In this document: positions 22,571 through 31,921 of the stretch, piece by piece
Numbering within the stretch: the first letter of the stretch is position 1
Layout of the letters: each line of letters opens with the position of its first letter
DNA from: Diphasiastrum complanatum
Taxonomy: Eukaryota; Streptophyta; Lycopodiopsida; Lycopodiales; Lycopodiaceae
Direction of reading: 5' to 3'
Assembly: GCA_029204225.1 (NCBI GenBank)
Contig: CM055107.1
Span: 29,661,410-29,725,409 of the forward strand
Length of the DNA: 64,000 nt
The notes under the pieces: generated by a model
The model's input: only the letters and a program-made list of their open reading frames with translations
The model's database searches: none
What the model was told of the DNA's origin: nothing
Made by a program: the position numbers and the translations under genes

Positions 22571-23250
22571 AGCTAAACACGTTATGTTATCATCTTCTCT
22601 CCCCTTAAAATCAATTGACCTTGTGGTTGACAACCATTTTTTTCCTGAACATGTCTAGAGAATAAACTTACTGCTATCAAAGAACCGAATTTCACTATTG
22701 GTTCAATTCCAAGTGGAATCTTTCTGATCCCCCACCACAAAGCTAGATTTCGTCGCACGCATAAAATCAGGCCTGGTAAACTCAGAGTCTTCTCTCTCAA
22801 GATTCTTCAGCTCTCTCTTCCTGTCCGTGCCCATTATAGAGGGGATGTTACACATGTCTATTCTAAATGCAAAATATTAGATGAAGATGTGACTCACATT
22901 TTTTTCATTGCCATATTTCTCTCTGGAAGTCAGTGACTGATCTTTATTGCTCGCTTTAATACCAGATTCATGAGATTCAGTTATACAGATCTGTTGCTGA
23001 ATGATATAATTGTTGACGATGTTAGGATTAATGCTTTTTGGCAATGCATTAGGATTATTACTCTTTGGTACATTTAGCTAGAAAGGAATAGTAGGAAATT
23101 TGGGAATGGTGACTTTGTCATCTCTCCTCTACTGCTTTTCAGAGAAGCTGATAAACTTTTGCTTCTCTGAGTGGGGTTTTTTCTCTTTCATGTACTTTTG
23201 TAAAAAGTCTTTAATCTATGGTTAATGCTCGAGAGAAAAAAAAATAGTGT
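22570..23250 (+). pseudogene. LINE (non-LTR retrotransposon) 3' end
   Basis: The plus strand encodes the C-terminal zinc-binding region of a plant L1-type reverse transcriptase. Visible are ILDEDVTHIFFHC, INAFWQCIRIITLWYIWLERN and SRKFGNGDF. This is the zf-RVT module found at the end of plant LINE ORF2, followed by an A-rich tail. Stops break it. A second copy of the same 3' end lies in opposite orientation at 23735-24190. Confidence 0.75.
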
Positions 23251-23500
23251 ACCCGAGTCTATTGGCCGTTCTATGAAGGTCCACTAGCTTCAAGTCCCTA
23301 ATGGTAAACCATTCTGCTTGGCACCAATTTTCATTTAAAAAACAAAGCTAATATTCTTGAATGATTGTTTTTGATGTGAATCATGGCTATGTGGAACATC
23401 AAGAACAAAAAATAGTTTTATTGAAAACAAGACCATTGTCTCCATTTTTGGGTGTATGATATATGCTATGATGCATTTTTGTTATCTCAACAATAATTAT

Positions 23501-23519
23501 GGGGGGAAGGGGGGGGGGG
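23501..23519 (+). repeat. G-run
   Basis: GGGGGG AA GGGGGGGGGGG between the two LINE tails. It can form G-quadruplexes and is prone to sequencing-length error. Confidence 0.8.
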
Positions 23520-23734
23520 TGCAAAAGGGAGATCTCATAGGACATTCGGCCTGGGAAGGGCATATGAAAGCCCAAGGTTGGAAGCCCTTTCCTAGGTGGA
23601 AGGGCCCGAGCAAGGGGCCCATTTTCCATGTAGAAATCAAATTTTGATTTAATTTTTTAACTTTTTTTTTGTTGCAATTTTTTTACACGCACCTTTCGGG
23701 TGTAAGGCATGTAAAATGAGCACTTTTTTTTCTC

Positions 23735-24190
23735 TCTCGAAAAATGAGCCGTAGATTAAAGACTTTATACAAAGTACAGATAAAAAGTATAGGCTTACAA
23801 AAGAAAAAACTTCTCTGCCTCCTTAAAGAGTAGGGAGGAGATGATGTGATCACCATTCCCAAATTCCCTACTATTTATGTCTAACCAAATATTCTAAAGA
23901 GTAACAAGTAACAAGTCTAATACACTGCCAAAAAGCATCCTCAAAAATGATATCGTTAAGCATAAAATTTGGTGGTTGTAAGGTGCACATAAATTTTTGT
24001 CCCCATAGATTCCGTTGTATGAGGCGCATCTAATTTTTTCATAAAAAATAGAAAACTTGTTTTACAACTACCAAAGGCCTCCATCAATGGTGTGCTATTA
24101 GGTTTTGGGGTTTTAGTTGCTTTCATATAAGTTGCTATCTTGCCCTTACAAACTGGGAGTACGTGCCATGAAATCATGGTGATTTAACTT
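23735..24190 (-). pseudogene. LINE 3' end, inverted copy
   Basis: The minus strand repeats the LINE end at 22.98-23.25 kb: FEDAFWQCIRLVTCYS, then GNGDHI-like text and the same untranslated tail (AAAGTCTTTAATCTACGG). The upstream part (to 24190) carries WHVLPVCKGKIATYMK, probably more of ORF2. It is truncated and full of stops. Confidence 0.65.
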
Positions 24191-25002
24191 TTGGGTACAT
24201 TGCACATTTTGTGCATGATAAAATAGTGCCTAGTTGTTTCTTTTGCAAAAGAATAAAAACAAATATAATGAGTTCAATTCTTTCAAAAAAGTATAATTAT
24301 GTTAGAAATAAAGTGAGGAAATATGCACTTTGACCCTCCATCCAAAGCTTATTTGAGCTAGACTATTCTAGCCTCTTTTTAAGGTGTGCTCCAAAATTAG
24401 TGCAAGAATTATAATTGGACTTCTTGGCAAGATGTATAAGTTCTATACAAGCCTCCTTCACTATGTGCCTTTCAATTATAGTTTCCTAGATGGTAAATTA
24501 TGTTTTAAGTTTTGTTTCACTTCTTCTATTGTAAATCTTTGTACTCAAGTCACAAATATATAAATAAGGACACATACAACAAGAAAAAAATCTTTTTAGC
24601 AAACTTCAAAGTCAATAAGGAAAAAGACCAACATTTCATAGGAAGAAAAAAAAGTTAAAATCATATTGAATGGGCTCCAATCTTAAGGATAGTAGACTGA
24701 TTAAAATAAAATGAAAGGAGAGTAGATGCCAGATTGCTTTGCAAGACTTTATGTACTTTAGTAGCAGTTGTGAGGAGTGAATACATACAGCAGGTGGCAT
24801 CATGGGTTGGCAAAGAACAGCCAAGTTTCAAACCATATCCACTTAGATTGCTACAGCAGGTAGCCCTCTGGATGGGGATACATAGTACATAATAATCTTG
24901 TTTGAAATTGGCAAATACATTGTCGTAATTGTCATTTGGGCTCATAGTGGACAGCTGGCAGATTCTTATTGGATCAAATAGGAGAAGTTTAAACCCACAT
25001 TC
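24191..25002. other. Unassigned AT-rich sequence
   Basis: No domain or repeat family was recognised. Open frames on the minus strand (24636-25017) are short and overlap each other without recognisable motifs. Confidence 0.3.
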
Positions 25003-25032
25003 GTTTGGGCCTTTCAATTGAAAGGCCCAAAC
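25003..25032. repeat. Perfect 30-bp palindrome
   Basis: The left arm GTTTGGGCCTTTCAA is followed directly by its exact reverse complement. It borders the larger palindrome nest at 25046-25170. The half TTGAAAGGCC recurs near 25305. Confidence 0.95.
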
Positions 25033-25045
25033 TTCAATTACGACA

Positions 25046-25170
25046 GGTAGCAGGCTTGAGCAGGCCTGCTACCATGTAGCATGCAGCCTTAATGCACCTC
25101 GCCGCAGGGCGGCTTGGTGCATGAAGGCTGCATGCTACAGCCGGTAGCGGGCTTGCTCACGCCCGCTACC
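25046..25170. repeat. Nested GC-rich palindrome, three hairpins in one
   Basis: GGTAGCAGGC/GCCTGCTACC (25046-25073) and GGTAGCGGGC/GCCCGCTACC (25143-25170) are each 10-bp-arm hairpins with 8-base loops. Between them a 24-bp arm at 25075-25098 pairs with 25116-25139 with one mismatch, around a small CGCC-GCAG-GGCG tip. The outer two hairpins are also near reverse complements of each other (about 24 of 28), so the whole 125 bp can fold as one long hairpin or as a cloverleaf. Surrounding DNA is AT-rich. The function is unknown. Confidence 0.9.
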
Positions 25171-26930
25171 TAGTCCTTTCAAGGGAGCCTCTTTGTCTTT
25201 CAAGCAACGCAAACACAAGAAGGCCGGTTTCAATATATCCCTTCAAGCTGGAAAGCTCAATGGGCTATGCTTTGAGTGCCTTAAAACTCTTGATACATTT
25301 CATTTGAAAGGCCAGACTATAGCAAGCATTTCAAGTTGGAGATTAAAAAACATTGATGCCCTTCATCTTGAAAGGAAGGTACTGTCTTTAAATTGCAATG
25401 ACTATAGTCTGTGCAGAATTGAAGGGTGAAGTGATTTTCAATGCCGAAGAGAAATCTACAAAAATTGTTTTCTTGTCTTTGGATAAAAACTAGAAGATAT
25501 GCTGCTTCCCCGGTGGGCCTGGCAAATGTGGTTCCAGCTAGACATCATACACAATGCAGCTGTACTCTGGTTTTATTCCAAGCGCCCTCCAGAATCATCC
25601 AAACCCAAATTCCAATCATCCGAAAAGGATTATGTATCACCTCAGTATCTACACAGGTGACAGCAGTCTACAGCCTAAAAGACATGACAATGCAATGTTC
25701 ACACAAGCTATGTTATGATTTACAAATCATGATTGGAATTTGGGAACTGAGGTGGGTGCTTGTCAAAATCAACAAGCCCTGTCCTTTCTTTGCCTTTGTG
25801 TTGTGAGATATTGTAAGATATTTGAGTTAACAGGATAGTGCTGACTACAGATCAGTCCTGAGCGGGCACCGTATTCTTTGTGTTTTGTATTCACATATTT
25901 TAGCTACACTTTTTGTGTTGTCATCACCAGTTCTTGCCTAGTACCTGCAGTGAGATGATGATGGATGGAAAGATGAAGCGTGCAAGGCACATGCAGTATT
26001 CTAGACAGCTTAAAAAAGCTGTGGCATTACACAAGCACTGGAGTCCACTTCAAATAAAGACTGTTTTCCTCCCATTTCTTAACATGCTTCAATTTTTTTG
26101 TGGAAAGTTAAGTCCCTTTGGTTTTAAGCGGTTAATTTCCTGCTCCTTGCAAAATTGGGAGGTCAAATTTCAAATATCCAATTCATTGATGGACTTTGTG
26201 GGTTCTTGGAGCACCCTCAGGCCCCTCCCAACAAATCACAGTCTCTTGCAAGTCTCATTCTTGTATGTTATGTACTAAGCTCACTCATGCTCACACTTCA
26301 CATGGGGGGTGTTGGGCTTGCATCTTTTTCTAGGGTACAACTCAAAGTGGCATTTACCCACTCAAGTCATATTTCAAATAACCAATTGGTCAATGAACTT
26401 GCTGATTTTTCATGCCCACTCTCAAGTGCCCACTCCCCAATGCCCACCTGCCCTCCCTAGTCATCTTCAGAATCAAATTTTTCTTTTTCTTGTAAGAATC
26501 TATGATCTTGATGTTACTAAGGAAAGCAATAATTTTTAGCCTATAATGGTCAAGAGAGTTCATGTATGAGACTCCTTGCACTATGTGCAACAACTTGTTT
26601 GTATATAAGTGTGTCCATATTGAGAGTTGTCATGCATTTTTATTCCTATTGGCTCCATTGTACATTGTGCATTTGGTTATATTAGAATAATATTTATTAC
26701 TCAAAAAATAAACTTTTTGCTATAGAAATCCTCAAACACATAAGTTTTTTGATTAATTATTATTTTGAACAAGTAACAAATTGATTTAAACTATTGTTTA
26801 CTTGGCTATACATTACCTTCTATAGCATTGAAATATTCCTATTCTTCAAAGATATTTAAGATCAAAAAAAATTCTGACACCTAGTTTGATAGAGTTTCAA
26901 CATGCATTGGTATATTGATTTTGTCATTAT
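25171..26930. other. Unassigned, several short open frames
   Basis: Plus-strand frames at 25193-25429, 25441-25806 and 25913-26278 have no recognisable domains. TTCAAG/CTTGAA words are frequent just right of the palindrome (25185-25375). A short diverged direct repeat (TTTCAAATA-CCAATT) occurs near 26167 and 26371. I see no supported gene. Confidence 0.3.
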
Positions 26931-26940
26931 CTACAGGTAC

Positions 26941-27470
26941 CCAACGGGGTTGGCTCAACTGGTTAGCTTGGCATCCAAAGTTTCTTTGGTCCCAGGTTCG
27001 AGCCTCCCCTTGGAAACCAAGAAGCATTATCTACAGGTAACCAACGGGGTTGGCTCGGTTGGTTAGCTTGACATCCAAAGTTTCTTTGGTCTCAGGTTCG
27101 AGCTTTCCCTTGGAAACCAAGAAGCATTATCTAGAGGTAACCCAATGGGGTTGGCTTTGTTGGTTAGCTTGTCTTCCAAAGTTTCTTTGGTGCCAAGTTC
27201 GAGCCTCCCCTTGGAAACCAAGAAGCATTATCTAGAGGTAACCAATGGAATTGGCTGAGTTGGTTAGCTTGACTCTCGTTGGTTACCTCAACATCCAAAG
27301 TTCTTTGGTCTCATGTTTGAGCCTCCCCTTGGAAACCAAGAAGCATTATCTCATCCAAGGGTTGGCTCAGTTGGTTAGCTTGGCATCAAAGTTTCTTTGG
27401 TCCAAGGATTAAGCCCCCCTCAGGAACCAAGATGCATTATCTAGAGGTGATCTTCTCACAAGTGGTGAGC
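26941..27470 (+). repeat. tRNA-derived SINE-like units in tandem, 100-bp period
   Basis: Each unit has an A-box-like TTGGCTCA(G)TTGGTTAGC, an anticodon-stem-like CCAAAGTTTCTTTGG and a B-box GGTTCGAGCCTCCCC, then CTTGGAAACCAAGAAGCATTA. Units start at about 26941, 27041, 27141 and 27241, with a shorter one at about 27352. The first three intervals are exactly 100 bases. GGGG at the start can pair with CCCC after the B-box as an acceptor-stem remnant. Dispersed single copies lie at 27.67, 30.14, 36.58 and 59.77 kb, so this is a mobile family. Confidence 0.8.
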
Positions 27471-27671
27471 TGGGGTATCGTGCTTGCGTTGGGCTTGCCC
27501 ACTTATGAATCTCTGTGATCCCACTGGTTAATAATACCAAGAAGCATTATCTGGAGGTGGGGATTTGCCCACCTAGGTTCGATTCTCTATAATCCCATGG
27601 GTTGTTAACACCAAGACAAAATAGATACAAGTTCACATTAAGGGTAGCTTAAGGTTGTGAAAGCAACATTA

Positions 27672-27765
27672 CCTCATTAGACCCAAGGGGGTTGGTTAGC
27701 TTGGCATCCAAAGTTTCATTGGTCCCAAGTTCAAGCCTCCCCTTGGAAACCAAGAAGCATTAGAT
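27672..27765 (+). mobile_element. tRNA-derived SINE-like copy
   Basis: GGTTGGTTAGCTTGGCATCC, CAAAGTTTCATTGGTCCC, then the B-box-like AAGTTCAAGCCTCCCC and CAAGAAGCATTA. It has the same family layout as the array just upstream. Confidence 0.7.
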
Positions 27766-27779
27766 GACATATTATATTG

Positions 27780-28740
27780 GAAGGGGAAGGTTAGTGGGCC
27801 CAATATCATTGCATCCTTCCATGCCTTGTTGCTTTGCGTGCTGTTGGCAATGCCGTGGATTTTGCCTAAGGGCAAAGCTTGGACCTTGAGAAAGGATCAA
27901 AATATTGGGCCCTCTCCACATTGCCCAAATGTGAGTTTGGGTTTTTGATAGTTACTTGTTTTTCCTTGTTAAACTTTCAAGCATCATTTCCATGTGGACA
28001 CCCAATGAATAGCACATAGACCTTCCACCTCACTGAGATGGTATATAATGTGAGGAGAAAGATCCACTCAAGCCCAAAGCGTTCCCTTGTGGGAAGGCTT
28101 GTGCTCGAGGTTTAAGGCTAGATCTCAAGGTAAGGCTTAAGGTCTTGCCCCATTGCATAATGCCCAAGTGAAATTTTTGTATATAGCTACTATTATTCTT
28201 GGAAGCTTCTAGAATATTAAACCTTTGGGCAGAAATTTTTGAGGACACCCAATGAATGGCTACCACATAGCACGTGGACCTTCCATGTCAATTAGATGGC
28301 ATTTTTTGTTGGGGGAACGCCTAAGCTTGACAGCTTTTGAGGGCAAAAACTTGACCATTAGCGAAGGCTCTAGGGCTTGGGCCCTGCCTTATGTAATGCA
28401 CAAGTGTGAGTTTTTTAAAGAGCTACTTTTTTTTCATGGAAGTCTCTAGAAAGCCTCATCTACATGGGAAAGGCTCAAGGTCTTGGGCCCTTCCCTATGT
28501 AATGTCCAACTGTGAGTTTTTTCCTTGATCCCTAGTCTTCGCTACTCTTTTGTCATGGAAGTTCTTAGAAACTTCGACCACACGGGAAGCTTCAAGGCCT
28601 TGGTTTCTAAGCCTTGACCATAGGGGACGACTTGAGGCCTTCAGCCCTCCCCTCTATAATGCCCAAGTGTGAGATTTTTTTCTTGATACTTACTCTTTTT
28701 TCGTGGAAGCTTCCAGAGAACTCAACCTTCTAGTTTTCAT
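27780..28740 (+). repeat. Diverged tandem family with TGCCCAAGTGTGAG motif
   Basis: Five loosely related units share (A/T)ATGCCCAAGTGTGAGTTTTT, a T-rich stretch, then TGGAAGCTTCTAGA. Instances end near 27950, 28170, 28410, 28515 and 28675. Spacing is 105-240 bases. Some copies carry CACCCAATGAATGGCTA and ACATAGCACGTGGACCTTCC. No coding function. Confidence 0.55.
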
Positions 28741-29694
28741 GTGGGCATTCAAAGAATGGCTAGCATGGACCTATTGTTGTTGCCACATAGCACATGACCT
28801 TCCATTGTCGCCACATATATGGACCTTGATCAGAAGGATCATGTTAATATGTGGCAACCATTCTAGAAGCAATTTGCAAGCAATAACACATAGAAAAGTA
28901 TGGTCCACATAAAAAATAAAACTAGCCATGAAAGGAGGCCAATTGGGTTATAGCCTCAACACTTTGATTGCAATTTTTGGGCTTCTAGATATAGTGCAAA
29001 ACATGCAATCACTATTAAAACCTCTTGCGGTTATTAATGAATTCTATGTAGCCAAACACTTAAGGTTGGATCCTATTATAGGTCATACACATTACATTTA
29101 TGTAAACCTGTTGTAGTTTAATATTAATTCAATGACATTAATGAATCCTATGGATAAAAAACTTAATGTTGAAGCGTATTATGAGTTATACACAATAGAT
29201 TTTCCTATGTAATGAATAACATCCTTCAAATCTTGTATGGCGCCAAATCTTGTAGAAAGAGTCCTTGGGCATTGGTCCTAGCAACTAAATTCGGCCAGGT
29301 GTTCGTGATGATGCATCTTCAGCTGTAAATACTAAAATAAGAGCACTTTTTTTGGACCTACTTACAAAATGTTAAATAAGTTTCAAATGAAAAAAAAAAA
29401 AAACAACTCTACTAGAACTACATGATTCTTCAAAACTATGCATTGTGTGCTTAGTACATTGATGACATGTCTAGGATAATACTCAACATGACCGAGGAGA
29501 CGTGTAGTGTAGTCTTCCCGAGAAAGTCCACCACAAAGTCTTTGACCATCAACTTTTTCTCATCGGACCCACCAAAAAGTCTTTGACCATCAACTTGTTG
29601 TGCATTGAGTGGACCAAATCTATGACATCCCTAGTCCCAGTAAGTGTGTTTTCGCTTAGGGAGTTGGAAGGCCAAGTCATGAAGAGGCCTCACC
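28741..29694. other. Unassigned AT-rich sequence
   Basis: No domain seen. A diverged direct repeat with TTAATGAATTCTATG/TTAATGAATCCTATG and CATACACATTAC/TATACACAATAG occurs at about 29030-29200, and CCACAAAGTCTTTGACCATCAACTT is nearly duplicated at 29530-29596. Confidence 0.35.
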
Positions 29695-29865
29695 GTCGGG
29701 GCCGGGGTCTACCGGCAACCCTCAGACCCTGCCGTTGGGGGGCGTTGCCCCCCCAACCCCCTACTGGGGGGCTACCGCCCCCTGGACCCCCTGTTTCTCG
29801 GGGGGCTACCGCCCCCTGAACCCCCCGTTTCTCGTGGGGCTACTGCCCCCCGAACCCCCTGAGCA
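29695..29865. repeat. GC-rich repeated stem-loops
   Basis: GGGGGGCTACCGCCCCC-type inverted repeats followed by TGGACCCCC and TGTTTCTCG recur three to four times with a ~34 bp period (about 29765-29860), preceded by GGGGGGCGTTGCCCCCC. Each copy can fold into a strong hairpin. The stretch is far more GC-rich than its surroundings. The open frame through it is Pro/Gly low-complexity and is not a gene. Confidence 0.8.
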
Positions 29866-30134
29866 TTTATTGAAAACCAGAGCAAATAACAACCAAATAG
29901 TATTGAAAATAAGATCTCTTTGTGACCCATCTACTGCACTTCTGAGAGGCAAAACACTCGTTTGACCATTGATCCCCTAAAAAACTCAGCCATAAGCTAT
30001 TTTTCCAAAAAAATTAAAAAAAATCAATTAATTTTTTTTTTTGCGATTTTGGGAGCAGAAACGCGGTTTCCGAAACGTCTCCTCCCAGAAACGCGACTCT
30101 GTGCAACTATGGTTCAAATATGCATCTTTGTTTT

Positions 30135-30208
30135 CAAGGGGGTTCAAACTTGGGACCAAAGAAACTTTGGATGCCAAGCTAACCAAATGAGCCAACGCCG
30201 TTGGATGC
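30135..30208 (-). mobile_element. tRNA-derived SINE-like copy (minus)
   Basis: On the minus strand: GTTGGCTCATTTGGTTAGC, TTGGCATCCAAAGTTTCTT and GGTCCCAAGTTTGAACCCCC, the same layout as the tandem units at 26.9-27.5 kb. Confidence 0.75.
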
Positions 30209-30214
30209 TGAAAT

Positions 30215-30830
30215 TGTTCACCATTCGTTAAGATGGAATTGATCAGCCCTTGCATGGTGTGATGGTGTAGTGTGCTTGGGTGGGCTGGGCCACCAAAATC
30301 TGATTTCCCACTCGTGGATTTTTTGTACCCTAAGATCTGTCAAAATGTGAAGTAAATTGCAGAAGTTTTTCAGCCACTCACAAACCTCTATTTTTAATGA
30401 TTGCAAAAGAAATGTGAAATTACAGTTTTTGTTGCCTATCCAAAAGCTGTGAATCTACAAATATGGAATTGTTGCCCATGCAAAGAGGAATTGATCAGCC
30501 CTCAGACTATGTTATGGTGTGGCTTGCTTGCATTGGGCTTGCCCACCCACGTTTGATTCCCCACTCATGCATAAGTGGATGGAAATACCCATTCCAGAAA
30601 TCTTTTTCAGTTTAAAGAATGTGGAGTGAATTGCAATTTTATGAGACAGATGGACAATTTCAATTTTGTTGGCAATCCCAAAGCTGTGAATTTACAAACA
30701 TGGAGATGTTAACCATTCAAAAAGGTGGAATTGATTGGCCTCGTGTAGGGTGATAGTGTACTGTCCTTGGTTTGATTCCCCAGTCAGATTCCCAGTCCAA
30801 TGACCAGTTTAAGTTCAAAGAAAAAGAGGT
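30215..30830 (+). repeat. Three-copy tandem repeat, ~245-bp unit
   Basis: GGAATTGATCAGCCCT-type starts lie at about 30236, 30488 and 30728 (252 and 240 apart). Each is followed by a GTGTGG-CTTG-TTTGATTCCCC segment and by AAAGCTGTGAAT-TACAAA-ATGG. The GTTTGATTCCCC part is B-box-like, so the unit may include another tRNA-like head. Confidence 0.7.
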
Positions 30831-31921
30831 GGAAATGAAGAACAATCACTCCAAGGTTTAGGAAAGGCCTTGCTCATCTTTCTATTATCCAATATTGCAC
30901 AGCATCAAACTTTGCAAAGAATATCCGTCCTAAAAATCAGCAGACTAAGCAACTCATTCACCTGAGGTAGATTCAATCACATTCCTAAGCAGAGTAGTCA
31001 ATATGGATTCCATCAAATATCTTTTCCCCCTTGTTTCTCAAAGAGAATGAATGCTCTTTATGGAAGATCACATTCCCAAGAAGAGTCGATATGGATTCCA
31101 CAAAATGGCAAGTTACTATTCCCCTTTCTTTCTCATAGAGAATGCTCTTAAATTCCATAAAGAAGCTTCAAAAGTAGATCACAGGTCCTTAGATCATAAA
31201 AATTCAGCTTATAGATTAGAAGCATGTAACGCTGAACCTCTTGAGAGTTGTGTGCTGGAGCGAAAACATCCGACTCAAGGACTTTAAAATATATTGGCAA
31301 AACGTGTCAAAAGTAGTCTGCTTAAAAGAAATTGGTACAGTGAAAATATTTACTTAAACCTCAAAGTCAGGCTTGCAAATCACTACTTATGAACAAGTAC
31401 ATGCACATGTCCAGTTCGGTGAGAGGCGTTTAACTCTGTGTTTTACAAAAAGTAGAGGAGGTGATACAAATAAATTGAACCAAACCACACATTGCTTTAA
31501 ATATAATACTTTGGTTGTGTCAAAGACAATTTGGGCACTTTTCTTTCTGCGTGGTAGCACTTACAATAAAGTGGAAAAGTACTAAAATACTCACAAGTTA
31601 GGGTTTCAAATCCACTTCCTAGAAACCATCTTCCCTTGTTCGATACCAGACAAGCCCAAAAAAAATCTACTTCCTGCTATTTGTTCCACTGAATGTTTCT
31701 GACGAGTCTCTGCTGTATGAGGCCAGTGTTTGTCATTAACAACCATTTGGTCTCTCTCCTAGTGTTAATGTGACAAGAAGGATGTTTCAATACAAACACA
31801 ATCCAAAAAACCTGGAAAGTTAACTTTGTGAGTGCAACGTGCATTCTGTTTTCTTTCAAACCTAGATATGCATTAGCTTGAGCTGTTGTGGAATCCATAA
31901 CTTACAACATGAACGGAGTAT
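30831..31921. other. Intergenic sequence, TMK 3' flank
   Basis: No gene recognised. A short direct repeat (GAATGCTCTT...TTCC(A/C)A and TATGGATTCCA) occurs around 31000-31150. The right end, near 31700-31921, is probably the 3' untranslated region of the kinase gene. Confidence 0.4.

Noticed and set aside
26941-27470. Cluster of functional tRNA genes
   Set aside because: A- and B-box are present, but the anticodon arm folds with a three-base loop and the acceptor stem pairs poorly, so these are tRNA-derived repeats.
29583-29965. Pro-rich coding frames
   Set aside because: They follow the GC-rich hairpin repeat and have no homologous feature.
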